DNA of 64,000 nucleotides from Girardinichthys multiradiatus (Eukaryota; Chordata; Actinopteri; Cyprinodontiformes; Goodeidae), in NCBI RefSeq assembly GCF_021462225.1, contig NC_061818.1, positions 21,153,978 through 21,217,977 on the forward strand, in the 5' to 3' direction. Both the position numbers and the translations under genes were made by a program. This document shows, piece by piece, positions 1-12,321 of this stretch (its first letter is position 1; every line of letters starts with the position of its first letter). The notes under the pieces are model-generated. The model was not told where the DNA came from, ran no database searches, and worked only from the letters and a program-made list of their open reading frames with translations.

Positions 1-948
1 GTTAGAGTGGCTTAGGTTATCCTGAGCTATCTCTGTAGTTATGCTGCTATAGGCTTAGGCTGCTGGAGGACATATTTACCACTTCCACCCTCTTTGCTAC
101 ATTCTCACACTACTCTCTAATTTTGCATTATTTGCTGTTATTTCAGCTTTTAACTTTATGTTCTCTCTTTTCTCTTCCTAGAAGCTACACCTGACCTGAC
201 TCTGTGTCTATCTGTGACACCTTTCTGGAGATGGGCATCATCCAAGCTTCTGCTGGCACCAACTTAATGCTCACCCTCTACCGATGATCCACATGGCCCT
301 GTCTTTCAGTGTTTAACCCTTTCTCTCTCCTAGACATGGTTACTGACTGAGCTTTTACTGTGACTAATTATATGTGCTCTCTTTTCAGACTCTATCCTTG
401 AAAACTGGCTCAGAGTTTATCTGTTCTTTCTTTCTAGATGAAACGACTAAAGGAGCTACATCCATTAACATTTACTTTTCCTTCCCATAGAAAGTACTCC
501 TGGATCAGTGCTTCTGTGTTCTCTTTGTGTCTCTGCTCTGTTCTCTCAAACCCCCAGTCGGTCGTGGCAGATGGCCGCTCACACTGAGCCTGGTTCTGCT
601 GGAGGTTTCTTCCTGTTAAAAGGGAGTTTTTCCTCTCCGCTGTCGCTACATCCATGCACAGTATGAGGGATTGCTGCAAAGTCAATGCCAGTGACTGTCC
701 ACTGTCTCTACATGCTCATCTGGGAGGAGGGAATGCTGCAAGTCACTGACTGGATGCAATCTGTTGGGTTTCCTTAGATAGAAAAACTTTTAATCCAATT
801 TGAATAAATAACTGAATCTGACTGCACTGTTCAATGGTTAGGATTAATTGGAATGTATGTACCTGATTTTTGTGAAGTGCCTTGCGTGCCAACATGTGTT
901 GTGAATTGGCGCTATATAAATAAACTGAATTGAATTGAATTTAATTTG
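1..948 (+). mobile_element. 3' non-coding end of an L2-type LINE (continues left of the window)
   Basis: The block is collinear with 51141-51972 plus 53583-53721, where it follows the C-terminal coding part of an L2-type LINE. It is therefore the roughly 0.9-kb 3' untranslated region of that family. It ends in the typical tail: a TGTTGTGAATTGGCGCTATA stretch, then ATAAATAAA and a GAATT repeat at about 925-945. No open frame of the LINE is left here because the window begins just after the coding end. It is also useful as the 'empty-site' version of the copy near 52 kb, which carries a Tc1 insertion. Confidence 0.8.
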
Positions 949-962
949 TTTTTAACTCCTAT

Positions 963-1011
963 GGTCCCGGATAAAGCAGAAGGCGACCAGTTTGATGCCG
1001 AGTACGAGTAT
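963..1011 (+). mobile_element. 49-base Rex3 3'-tail fragment
   Basis: The sequence GGTCCCGGATAAAGC followed by GAAG, CGAC and a GAGTACGAGTA tail matches the extreme 3' end of the nearly complete Rex3 at 47675-50768, read on its sense (minus) strand. About 14 unrelated bases interrupt the match. It lies directly behind the L2-type tail, so it may be an extremely 5'-truncated Rex3 insertion. Confidence 0.6.
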
Positions 1012-4010
1012 TTCAGTGTATTCTTATCTCTTCTGTTTATCTTAGCATTCTGTCACCGTTTTCCTAGTGTTTCCCTTGGTTTAAAGCCTTTTTCTTGAGT
1101 TTTGCATCCATCTGTGCTTTGACCAGTTAGTGCCTCTATTCGTCTGTGAACTTATTTTTTGTCCAGCCATGCTTTCTCACCTATTCCTTGCAGCAGCAAA
1201 TACTTCCTCTCTGTGTTTTTAAATATTCTGGGTTTTCCAGTTGAGGTCAGATCCCACTTCTTTACATCATATCTTGTTTTGCTGTCAGTCCCAATCTTTC
1301 TGTGAAACCCTGCTTTGAACTCACTCTCATTAAGCCACTCATCATGATGTTGCCTGTCTCCTCCCTCTATCTTGGTCCCATATCACTGCAAAATTTGACA
1401 GCGTGAGGCAGAATCGTGTTGTCAGGGGGTCCAGCATTGATTTCACTCAAAAATGGAAATCAGTTTTTAACTTTTATGTGATGCATTTCTGTTTTTCTAC
1501 ACTGAAACGAAGCTACCACAATAATTACACAATGTTCACTTCTTTGAAAGTGGAGCAAAATCACAAAATCAGCATAAGACCACATACTTATTTTCTCAAA
1601 TGTCTGAAGTATGTACAGGTGTGTCACATATTCTAATAGCAGCACAATAACAAATATCAGATTCAACGTTGTTTGACAGATTATCCATGATAAACATTTG
1701 GGTATTTTAAGTACTGTTTATATAAAGATCACAGAGTGGAAGGGTAAAATAGCGGGATTCACATTTGAGCAAAGCAGCATGTCATTTGTGACTCTCCAGT
1801 GACATGAAGGGCTTTCAGTGTCCTGATCTTAGACTGCAGCCGAATCCTTTCTTCTCTGAACTTTGCCCAGGGGACAATAAGGCTGAAAATGTAACAACTT
1901 TCAGACATCCAGTTTTCAAAGGCTGTGCTGCATTTCTGTTTTGTTTTTAGATGCTGGAGGCAAACATCCCACATGCTGTGCATGATTTATCTCCTGTTGG
2001 AGTCAAGCACAAATTAAATTACTTCTACAACAATTCAGATTTAATTGCTAAAAATAGGCACAAACAAATTTAGAGGGAAAATGGGAGTGAAGTATGTTTC
2101 TATCTGAAACAACAAAAACCTTGGTCTTTCTGTATGAATGTTCATGCAGCTGTCTGTGCCATAGAGGCCAACAGAAGGGGAATACATCCTAAGGGACAAT
2201 AGAGGCAGGTCTACAGGACCTTGTAGATAACTTGCACTTGGTGTGCCTACTTTTCTCTCTGCCAGCCAAAGGAAACAAGGACCTCGTGGACTGAATTTCT
2301 CTAGTGCAGCTGACACGGGATAGTGCAATCTTGTGAAATTTCTGTACTGCATTACAGCATACATTAAGGTTCTGCTGTGGCAGACTTTAAACTCAAACTA
2401 ACCAAACATGTGGGATTTCGAAGGTTTACTTCAAAGGTTGAAATGTTTAAAAGTTTTATAATGAGATGATGAAGAGACAAATCAGTATTTGTCCCAACAC
2501 TAATGGCTCTTTAAATAATCTTATGAGATATTCCTGCTGTGTGTGGTGTGTTAAGAGTGATCTAGTCTGCTCGGAAGGACCTCGGGACCGGTCAGATCTC
2601 AAATCAGGGATATTTAACATATTGGATTTTCTTGAACGTGTGGGGTGTTCTCAGAGGACAAACGAGCATGCAGCCTGTTGAACGTGACGTATAGCAAATC
2701 AGAAAGCAAGGTGACAAAAGCACAGAGGGGAATTATTCACGTTTGAGTTCGAAAGGGTTTGCGAGATTTCCCGTCTGAAATCTGAATGTTTGTATTTGAA
2801 ATCTGTTCGTGTGTGGTGTGTTGTGCTCGCCATGTGGCTGGACACCACAAACTGTATAACCAAACCTGTTGTACCTAAAAGATTTTGTAGATATAACACT
2901 CAATCTGTGTAAACCACTAATAACCTAAACATTACATTTAAAGATCAGGAAGCTTTATGGAATTACTAAAGAAATGTAATATTATGAGCACTCAAACCCA
3001 AGTGCTCAAACAAAAATCTATGACAGTCATACAGTTAGTTAATTGCTGTAGCACTGCAAAGCAGGCTGTGGTGAATGTAAAAATGATTAAGCATGAGCAA
3101 TATAAAAGGAAGGTCAGTGGTACTGTGGTGGCTGGTGCCCTCAGCTACAGTTGTGGCTCCCAAAGGAATTTCTGCTTAGGCCTTGGCATCAGGGAAACCG
3201 CAGTCAAGCATATCTATTTTTCCTGTCAATGAATTAGCAAAACATAAAATTAATACACATACACACCTGTATTAAACATAGTTTCTGTGAGTAAAAACCA
3301 TGTTTCCAGGACAGTTTGCTTACATAAGTATGATTTTAAATAAAAATGTGTCTTGTGAATATTATAATTGTTGGGTCCAGAGATTTACCATTTTCTTTTT
3401 ACTGGTAAAAGATCCTTCTTTAAGTATAAAATGAAATGGTTTTGTGTTTTCTCTTTCATACTTATAAAAGTTTCTACGAGAGTGTCTGTTAATGCTGAGT
3501 GAAGATTTCTGCAAGCCACTTGAGGACAGGAGATGAAGCACGCAGAGGGCAGCTCATGTAAAATAGGAACATGTTGACCCTCAACACATGGCACACGCAG
3601 GGGAGCTTAAACACTCCAACTAAATAAGTACCGTGTCACACAGCCACTAAAGGGGAACAGTCCAAGCCCGTCTCCATCTCCGTATCCCCGAGCCCCGGTG
3701 CAACACCGTGTGTTCCTCAGTTAATGCTTCGTACGGTCGGAGACACTCAATGTTCGCACACACATGCACGTTCTAAAGTCTCTCTTTCACACACTCACAA
3801 ACACAACAGTTGCCTTCAGTTTTGTTTTGCTCCAAATATTTCAACACCTTCTCACAGCAGGTTACTTGCTCATTTTGAAAGGCAGTGAATTAATATGAAA
3901 TAAAGCAGGCATCCTTCCCTAACAATAAACTGAATTTACATCATCTCTCTGAGCTGGATGTAAAACAGATGAGAACAAAGATGTGAAAATAAAGCAACAT
4001 CATGGTTGGT
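1012..4010. other. Non-coding stretch, no recognised gene
   Basis: No reading frame here resembles a known protein. Between about 2535 and 2830 there is a GC-richer segment in which the string GTGTGTGGTGTGTT occurs twice (about 2539 and 2810), with several degenerate GATCTCAAATC/GAAATCTGAA words between. It may be an unidentified repeat. Around 3630-3760 there is a small CpG-rich patch. Nothing else stands out. Confidence 0.4.
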
Positions 4011-4011
4011 A

Positions 4012-4605
4012 CAGTGAGCATATGATTCTCCCTAGAATTGAACTTTTTCATATTTTGTCACATTATAACCACAAACTCCGATGTAATAATTGGGATTTTA
4101 TATGATGGTCCAACACAATGTAGTGCCCAATATTGAAGCAGAGGGAGGATACAGGCTTTCACACACTTTTTTTCTCATTTGTATTCAGCACACTTTACTC
4201 TCATACGCCTAAATAAATTCCAGTGGACTTACTTGCTTTCAGAAATCACTTAATTAATAAATTGTAAAAACATAAGACAAATCAAGGATGCAGTGGTTAA
4301 GATGATTACATCCTAAAGTTTGCCCCAAGGCATGCAGGAGGCACAGTAAACATGTGGAAGAAGTAGTGACAGGACATGAAAAGTGATGTTCTATCCAGCC
4401 TGTTTGAGCTTGTGCTATTTTGCATGTATGAATGGGTAAAATTGCACTCCAAAAGACTTGCAGCTGTAAGTGCTGTGAAACGGGGTTTTCCAAATTATTG
4501 ATGCAGTAGTGCTGTAATGCTTTGCCACATTTTCCAGATTCTTGTCTGCAGAAAATTGGGAAAACCTTGTATCAGTTTCCTTCTGCATGCCAATCATCTG
4601 CTACT
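4012..4605 (+). mobile_element. Degenerate Tc1-like transposon relic
   Basis: It starts after a TA with a decayed version of the end ACAGTGCCTTGCAAAAG. Next comes the characteristic inner repeat (TTGTCACATTATAACCACAAAC, about 4057-4078) and GGGATTTTATATGATGGTCC. Around 4420-4500 the plus strand resembles the C-terminal end of a Tc1 transposase gene. The centre is deleted and there is no open frame. Other members of this old family lie at 27272-28066, 40650-40845 and 46326-47358. The right boundary is uncertain. Confidence 0.6.
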
Positions 4606-4626
4606 ATAAATATATATATATATATA
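4606..4626. repeat. (TA)n microsatellite
   Basis: About nine TA units in a row, next to the right edge of the Tc1 relic. Confidence 0.8.
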
Positions 4627-5078
4627 ATACAAAATCTTAATTCAACAGGCTAATGGTAGTAACAGTACAAGATGAGAACCGTTTCAAGGGGTTTTAATAC
4701 AGTCACTGTGAGATGTGAGCCTGTGAGTCATGTTCCATTGTAAAATTTGTAGGTGACATTTTTTCTTGTCTTCCTGGATCACAAGACATTTTAGATTGTC
4801 CAGTCAACCACCCAGACTCCAGCTGGGTTCACTTTCATGAGTGCTTCCTACCCCTATGGTCCTGCTCAGCCTTGCAGTGGAAGGAGGAACAGCAGTAAAT
4901 ACAGATTAACAGAAATGTTTCCTTTACCAATAATGATGTTCAAAAAGACAACAGAGATTTTGCTTTTAATGTGCAACAAAGAGCAATTTTCTGTGAAATG
5001 CAACCCTTATGATAATGTGTTGGGAAATGTATTTGCCCCTTTACAGAGTTCTTTTGTTTTTGGCTTTTGTCACGCACA
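4627..5078. other. Non-coding stretch
   Basis: No recognisable gene. The short open frames here have no family resemblance, and the longer one runs into the antisense strand of the neighbouring Rex3. Confidence 0.4.
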
Positions 5079-6850
5079 AGGTGTTCCCAGGCCAGCCGAG
5101 AGACATAGTCCCTCCTGGGCCGTCCCCAGGGCCTCCTCCCGGTGGGACATGCCTGGAACACCTCCCGAGGAAGGCGTCCAGGAGGCATCCGGTATAGATG
5201 CCTGAGTCACCTCAACTGGCTCCTCTCTATGTGGAGGAGCAGCGGCTCTACTCCGAGCCCCTCTCATATGGCCGAGCTCCTCCGTAGGGAGTCCCCGGCC
5301 ACCCTACGGAGGAAGCTCATTTCAGCCGCTTGTATCCGGGATCTCGTTCTTTCGGTCATGACCCAACGTTCATGGCCATAGGTGAGGGTAGGAACGTATA
5401 CCAACCGGTAAATCGAGAGCTTCGCTTTTCGGCTTAGCTCTCTCTTCACCACAACGGACCGGCACAGTGCCCCCATTACCGCGGCAGCCGCTCCGATCCG
5501 TCTGTCGATCTCCTGCTCCATTCTTCCCTCACTTGTGAACAAGACCCTGAGATACATAACTCCTCCACTTGAAGCAGGAACTCCCCTCCAACCTGAAGAG
5601 GACAAGCCACCCTTTTCCGGTCGAGAAACATGGCCTCAGACTTGGAGGAGCTGATCCTCATCCCAGCCGCTTCACACTCGGCTGCGAACTGCCCCAGCGC
5701 ATGCTGTAGGTCTTGGCTAGAGGGGGCCAGCAGGACCACGTCATCTGCAAAAAGAAGAGCCGAAATCCTCTGGTCCCCAAACCAGACCCCCTCCGGCCCT
5801 TGGCTGCGCCTAGAAATCCTGTCCATAAAAGTTATGAACAGTACCAGTGACAAAGGGCAGCCCTGCCGGAGTCCAACATGCACCGGGAACAGGTCCAACT
5901 TAGTGCAGGCAATGCGAACCAAACTCCTGCTCCTCTTGTACAGAGACAGGATGGCCCCTAATAAAGGGCCCCCGATTCCATACTCCTGGAGCACCCCCAC
6001 AGGGCATCACGAGGGACACAGTCGAATGCTTTCTCCAGGTCCACAAAACACATGTGGACCGGTTGGGCAAACTCCCATGAACCCTCGAGTACCCTGTAGA
6101 GGGTATAGAGCTAGTCCAGTGTTCCACGGCCGGGACGAAAACCACACTGTTCCTCCTAAAGCCGAGGTTTGACTGTCGGCCAGACTCTCCTCTCAAATAC
6201 CCTGGCGTAGGCTTTACCAGCGAGGCTGAGGAGTGTGATCCCCCTAAAAGTGGAACACACCCTCCGGTCCCCCTTTTTATGAAGATGGGACCACTACCCC
6301 AGTCTGCCTGTCCGGAGTCCTGTCCCCAACGGCCACGCAATGTTGAAGAGGCGTGTCAACCGTGACAGCCCCACAACATCCAGAGACTCGAGGTGCTCAG
6401 GGCGGCTCTCATCCACCCCCGAAGCCCTGCCACCATGGAGCTTTTTAACCACTTCGTTGCCTTCAGCCTGGGTGATGATAGAATCCAACCCCGAGTCCCC
6501 AGCCTCTGTTTCCAACAGGGAATGCGTGATGGCAGGATTGAGGACATCCTTGAAGTACTCCTTCCACCACCCGATAATGTCCCCAGTCGAGGTCAGCAGC
6601 TCCCCACCCCCACTGTAAACAGTGTTGGCGAAGCACTGCTTCCCTCTCCTGAGGCGCTGGACGGTTTGTCAGAATCACTTTGAGGCCAACCGGTAGTCCT
6701 TCTCCATGGCCTCACCGAACTCCTCCTAGGCCTGAGTTGGTGGCTTTGCCACCACCCGGGCCGAGCACGCTTGGCCTCACGTTACCCGTCTGCTGCCTCA
6801 GGAGACCCACAAGCAAACCACAGCCAATAGGAGTCCTTCTTCAGCTTGAT
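5079..6850 (-). mobile_element. Rex3 (RTE-clade LINE), truncated at both ends
   Basis: Collinear with 47820-49330 of the nearly complete Rex3 further right. The known Rex3 survey primer sites can be read in it: GTGACAAAGGGCAGCCCTG at about 5849 and, near 6290-6308, the complement of GGCAGACTGGGGTAGTGGT. Rex3 is a teleost RTE-clade non-LTR retrotransposon. About 150 bp of the 3' end and all of the endonuclease domain are missing. No target duplication is evident. Unlike the second copy, it keeps the segment of about 220 bp that includes the second primer site. Confidence 0.85.
5190..6680 (-). pseudogene. Rex3 reverse transcriptase fragment
   Basis: On the minus strand, several overlapping frames encode successive pieces of an RTE-type reverse transcriptase. 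First comes the pre-RT linker (6683-6463), then finger motifs. Next is a 174-codon piece (6000-5476) with GLRQGCPLS and the catalytic FADDVVLLAPSS box, then the thumb and C-terminal piece with TYGHERWVMTERT and FLRRVAG (5605-5264). Frame changes and stops separate these pieces, so no functional enzyme can be made. The intact YADD-type box (FADD) is a family feature only. A family protein would also need an AP endonuclease, which is absent here. Confidence 0.8.
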
Positions 6851-7929
6851 AACATGTAATATGGTGCTACCAAATAGTTCCACGTTTGTCTTTACAGTTT
6901 CTTGAATATTTTCTCTAAAGTCTTGGATATTCATGAAGCAATTAATTGGTAAATGTGAGGCGGGACTTGGTGTTGTTTCTGTTCAGCACTGATTTTCCTC
7001 TTAGAATTCAATATTATTAATAATTGATAATTATTAGCCAAAACCACTAAATGTCACTGTTTAATCAACAACTTCACCGAAGGTGAGGGAACTTTGACCT
7101 TATTTTGACAGATAAATCACTCTTGAAAGAAATAAACACAATCGCTTCTCTTAAATATAAATGTGAAAATTTATTGAACTCATATAAACCTGATATAATT
7201 ACTATTCTGTTCTATAAACCTTCACCTAACTAACAAGCACTATTCTACGTGAAGGGGATAAAAATGACTACCTAAATTAATAATAAAATAAAGTATATGC
7301 GCATTGTTTATGAAGATCAAACCAGCAGTTTTATGGACAAAATGTGCAATTTAGGTTAAGTTGGAAAGAGAAGCCCTCCTGGTGTGCTGATATCTCGATT
7401 TTCAGTGATCAGCTTGTAGACAGTGGGCTGTGCCCTTAGCCACTAGCAGCTGATTGCCCCAAATCTCGAACAAAGAGTCATAAAACTCTGAGGCGGAAAC
7501 TCGGTGGAAAAACTCCAGTAATAAAACTGGAACAAAGAAGTGGTCAGGCCACGAGGCCCAGACCACAGCTGCTTTGAATGGAAAAACTTTAAAAGTCTAA
7601 CTTGTAACTCCTCGCTGATTTTGGATCAGCCGGACAAAACACACGCACCTTTGTTGTCGCATCCGCGCTGCACGATTCAGCACACTTGCACAGCAAATCA
7701 AAACACAGCTCAGCATAAAACATTTCAATCAGTTTTGCATGCAACAAGTTGATACCTTGGATTAACTACTGATGATTCTAAATCACCTTAACTATGCCTC
7801 ATCCTGGCCAGACCTCTACATGCACCTATCAGATTAAATCAACAACAAAAAAAAGAAAACGACATTGACGTTGATTTCTTCTCTTCACAGGTTGGGGATG
7901 GGTCTGAAGAAGAAAACAGTAAACTTCTC
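6851..7929. other. Non-coding stretch
   Basis: AT-rich at 6900-7330, then more balanced. No recognisable gene or transposon ends. The segment 7380-7700 has higher GC and CpG content, but its open frame has no family resemblance. Confidence 0.4.
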
Positions 7930-8335
7930 ATCCGTCCAAAATGGGGAAAATATGAAGAACCGTTTAGTCGACTGAATCACAATGGGTCTCCTTGGAAATA
8001 AAACCTCTGTGGGTTTCCACCTGTGCCGGAGTGTCGGCATGGTCTTCAATCAGTATATGAATCTTCTGACCTTCCTATATCAGACAGAATTCCAGCTTTC
8101 AAGCTCTTTTGGGAACGGCCAAGTGGAGGAAAAGTTTGCCTGCGAGCTTTGGTCTGTCCAGATATGAGCCTCTGTTGCATTGTCCTGTGAGACACGCTGG
8201 AAATGGCAACGAAAGTTTATTTTCCAAGGGTTTTATAATCGCGGGTGACATCAGAGCTGCGACACCTGTTGAACTGCGTATGTTGAACTATGCAGCCCAG
8301 CCAGTCTATTCCCCCAAAATGGATGACCCCAACAA
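7930..8335 (-). repeat. Dispersed repeat R1, copy 1
   Basis: The roughly 400 bp match 29573-29968 in the opposite orientation with substitutions and small indels. Shared landmarks are GAAGAACCGTTTAGTCGACT, GAATCTTCTGACCTTC and a CATATCTGGA word. In R1 sense this copy runs on the minus strand: a degraded TGATGTCA word (at the place of a CRE-like TGACGTCA in copy 2), an ATG, then about 170 bases to a CAGGTGGAAA string that looks like a splice donor. I do not recognise the family. It could be a transposon's untranslated or promoter part, or the duplicated first exon of an unknown gene. Confidence 0.65.
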
Positions 8336-8439
8336 CATTAAAGGTTCGGTGTAAGTACTTGTCTATGTAATTCCACTTTATGCAACTGGCTTGTGAAACC
8401 GTTGAAAAAAATCTAAATTTGTGGATATATTTAAACTTA

Positions 8440-8572
8440 AAAAAGTAATGCAATAGTTACTTTCCCTTTTAACTAGTTGCTTTTATAGTGGAGTAACTCA
8501 GTTACTTTTTCTGAGAAGTAACTTGTAACTATAACTAATTACTTTTTTAAAGTAACATTCCCAACACTGCTG
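8440..8572. mobile_element. Terminal part of a non-autonomous DNA transposon (probably hAT-like)
   Basis: The stretch has the repeated AGTAACT/AGTTACTT words and ends in AAGTAACATTCCCAACACTG. Fish genomes contain many short elements whose terminal repeat begins CAGTGTTGGG and continues with AGTTACTTTTTAAAAAGTAA-like sequence. Only one end is visible, so the class is an inference. Confidence 0.4.
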
Positions 8573-10224
8573 GTCACACCACAGTTCTATGTTTTTCTTC
8601 ATTTGTGGATAATTCTCGCTTTCTTTTTACGCTTACTAAATATAATTCTCATTCAAAAACTACTTTGTATATTGTTATTTTCATGTTATAATACTGTAAA
8701 TTAGTTTGATGATCAAAAATATTTAAGTGTGGCAGAAAAGCAACAATAACAACTGAGACTTTGGATGTCTCAATTAAGAAATGTTCGCTGTTCCTTTAAC
8801 TGCAGCCACTGTCAATCTTTTGTGGACTAAGGTTTTGTGCACACCCAATAGCACAGACGTTATCAGCTCTCAGTCTGTTTTCATCAACTTCTCCGTCTTG
8901 ATTCCACTGCTGGAAACTTCGTCAGTGATGCTGCTCCTGCATCTTGTCTCTCTGAGGTGTACTCTTCATTCACAGTTCATCATTACTTTAAACTTTATTT
9001 TTAAAGGTGCCTTCTCTCTCCTTCACAGATTTTCTGAGAAGCATTTATAATTCAGAGAGCAAAATACAAGTATTTCAGAGTTACCCGCTAAAGTCTGCAC
9101 CTCTCTCTCTCTCTTTCATAGAAATACTTTGATGTTAATGGGCTTTCCCTCACACAGGACTTTATGATGAGCCAATTATCCTCACTTTGCATCATTTTGC
9201 CTCACATTTATCCATACTGTTTTTCATCCTGTTGCCCCTACATCTACAAGATCAGTCTTATCAGTCTGTATCTACAGTAGGTGTAAGAGAAGAAAAAGAG
9301 GTGCAACATCCTTCATTAGTTTCAAGATTAAATATTCAAGTAAGGGACTCTCTTCAAATCTGAATGAGAGCAAACAGTAGTTACAGTTTCTCCTTAAGCA
9401 TATTTGAAGTTGATGCATTTAATATCTTAAAATTTTTTCTCACTTTGCAGTAATCAACTTCAGAGATCCTTTTTTCTTTGAACCTTTAAACTTGAAATTT
9501 CAAAACCTCCTTATCTTAATCTTTATATACTTTAATACTTCCATCTCATATATCATGGTTCTAAATATTTGTACAGCACCAGTCCAGAAATGAATAATAC
9601 TAGTGGTAGTAAAATAACAATTCATCTAATGTTTTGAAGTAACCCATGACATGAAATATCTCAGCAAAGAAAAGCTACAAGAATGTAACTCTGTTTTGGG
9701 ATTTTGTTACATGAAACCCATCTCTAAGACTGTGATTTTTTAATTTACCAAACATTAAGAGCCTTTAAATAACTTAATACACCTTTTTATGTTGAAACAC
9801 ATTTTAACTGGCAAAATATACTCCATCAACTGAGAGCTGTTCGAAACTTTATTAAAAATCTCCAGACATGAACAATTTGTTATATTCTATCCTGACAAAC
9901 ATTATTAGCAACCATATGAAGCTTTTTAAAAATCAATCAAATAAACAAATCTCCTACTGCCATGACCTATGGGTCTTTCTGTTTTGTTTGTCATTTCATT
10001 TTGTATCGTTTTGGATTTTCGTTATTTTCATTAACAGCAGTAGTAGAATATTACATGAAAAACCTCATCTATTCCCAACTTTTGACATGGTTAAAATTAT
10101 TCAGTGGGGAGAAGTAATTTGAGAAATAAAAGGCATTTTATAACATCACTAGTAACACAATTAATGGGACAACTAAATCCTGTAAAATTAATGTTATTGA
10201 ATTGTTTTTTTTTTTTTTTACAAT
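8573..10224. other. Non-coding AT-rich stretch
   Basis: No gene recognised. A short (CT)n run lies near 9101-9114. Short open frames here look random. Confidence 0.4.
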
Positions 10225-10385
10225 TGTTTCAGAATCACCATCCATCTATTGTCTATGCTGAATTTTCCTTGCAGGGTCGCAGTCTGTGGACTGTCTCAAG
10301 CCATCGTTCAGTGAGAAGCAAGGTACACCTTGGACAGGTTGGCAGTCCATCACAGGGTAACACAGAGACAAACATAACAATACAA
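10225..10385 (-). repeat. SINE-like repeat fragment
   Basis: The sequence CCATCCATCTATTGTCTATG, then GCAGGGTCGCAG and GGTTGGCAGTCCATCACAGG, is the complement of the 3' part of a very common fish interspersed repeat. Related pieces are at 37305-37560 and 55575-55775, and a head-containing one is at 29363-29571. The fragment is non-coding. Confidence 0.6.
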
Positions 10386-12321
10386 TAAAACATGTTCACA
10401 CGCAGTTTTAAGAGACAAATTAAACCAACATTGAAGTGTTTGGACTGTGAGAGAAATCCAGAGTTTCTGGAGAGACAAATCCACGTCTTGCTGCAAGGTA
10501 GTCGAGGAAGGAACTGACGGGCTTACAACTGCTGGAGAGGTGGTCAGTGACATGTGAACCAGGTTTTAACATAGAAATAAATTAGAAGTAATAACAAAAC
10601 AAGAGCAAACTAACCATGGAATGTCATAAGGAACAAACCTAAAAGTCAACACCTCAGGTGAGTCTGGATTGAAACACAGGATGGGGACATGGAGTACGGT
10701 GACAAACCCACATCTGCTTGTCTAATAAAGGTCCTAAGAACCTTCTAACAGTGCATGGCATCATGAACTTTGAAATGCTGGACACTATAATGAAGAACAA
10801 AAAAATAAAAACAGGAGGACTAAACAAAATGTGCTGCAATTGGAACTTTTAGAATGATACTGATCCAAAGCATATGGCCAAATCAACTTAGAAGTCATTC
10901 ACCAAAGACAAAAAATCAACATTCATCTCAAATCACAGAGCTACAGTAGATCCTATAGAAAACATGTGAGCTGAGACGAAAAGGATTAGGAACCATTTTT
11001 TTCCCCACATGGCTTTTTACGATGCTTTTCACAATACTCCAGATTAGCATAGCAAACAAATAAAAGAGGTAAAACATCAACCTACCGTTTACTATTTTAA
11101 AAGACAGATAATAACAAATATTACAGAAAAGGAAACAACTCGTTTCTTGAAGCTGCAATAATGTATCTCTTCAGTGTGAAAAGTATAGTAAAAAAATACC
11201 TTACTGGGGTATCTTGGTTTTTTCTGAGAGGCAGTTGAAGCCTTTCTATGGTTTTTATTCAGAGGAAAAGCTCAGCATTGTGCCTTGTCTCTGCTGTCTT
11301 TCAGAAAGCTTTGATTTGAACTGTTCCTCATTAGCTGTTCCATGCTTTGGAAAATTGTGCCAGCAATTAAATATTGACCAGTTTCCAGATTGTATTGGAA
11401 CTGCTTCATCTGGATCAAGACGGAGTTGTTTTGGTATTCAGATCCAATCGAGTTACGGGGGATGCCCGCTGTTTGCTTTTGAACACTTCTTTTGTTTGTC
11501 TGTTTGTGTATAGTTTTGTTTTGGGTCATCTAGAAATCATAAGCTGCTCTTCGGGGGAGCAAAACAGTCAGCAAAAACAAACTGCTTTGTGTTCATTTTT
11601 ATACAACATAAAAGGGGATGTATTGCTACAGAATAATGAACAGTTAAATTTCTGAAAACAGCAGGAACGTGTTGGTAAAATAACAATGAATTGTCTAACT
11701 CAATACTTTTTTGTTGTTGTACTAAGACGATTATGCATCATAAAACTAAAATCAGAACATCTTGCTTGTAGTTGCTATCTCTTTTTATGTGGAATAAAGT
11801 TCTGATTGTGCAGAAATTTGTTTTTTCGTATAACCTAAAAATGTAATTATACAACCGATTTATTTGGAAAACATTCGTGAAGTAAACTTTGTTTACTTCA
11901 CAAATTACACTGCAATGCCATTAATTATTTTTGGATGTTATGTTGTGCACAATGTGAAGAGAGTGTCCAAAGACATTTAGTAACTAATAATGAAATAATT
12001 TTTAAATTACCATTTCCCTGCGTACCAAAACAGAAACTAATAATCGCAAGTGTCTATTGGCATTTTTATATCAAGATGTGAAAATATGACACATAGAAGG
12101 CAGATAAATAAAGGTTTGAATTCAGGTTTTTAAACCAATGGTTATTACAATACACAAATAATACACTTACTGAAATTATATCAGTGATAATTATCAATCA
12201 TGCTAATTGTCAAAAACACCATTGTAAAGTATCTATAAGTATCTTGTAAAGCCTATACACGAGATGTAAAGTTTCCATGAAAGTCTGAATGTAAATGAGT
12301 AAGTGTTGGTGTGATCATGTA
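10386..12321. other. Non-coding stretch with one perfect hairpin
   Basis: No gene recognised. At 11877-11901 an 11-bp perfect inverted repeat (GTGAAGTAAAC / GTTTACTTCAC) with a 3-base loop could form a tight hairpin. It is probably chance or a remnant of a palindromic element. Confidence 0.4.

Noticed and set aside
5630..6172. A 180-codon plus-strand open frame
   Set aside because: It is antisense to the Rex3 RT. The minus strand has the real motifs (FADD, GLRQGC).
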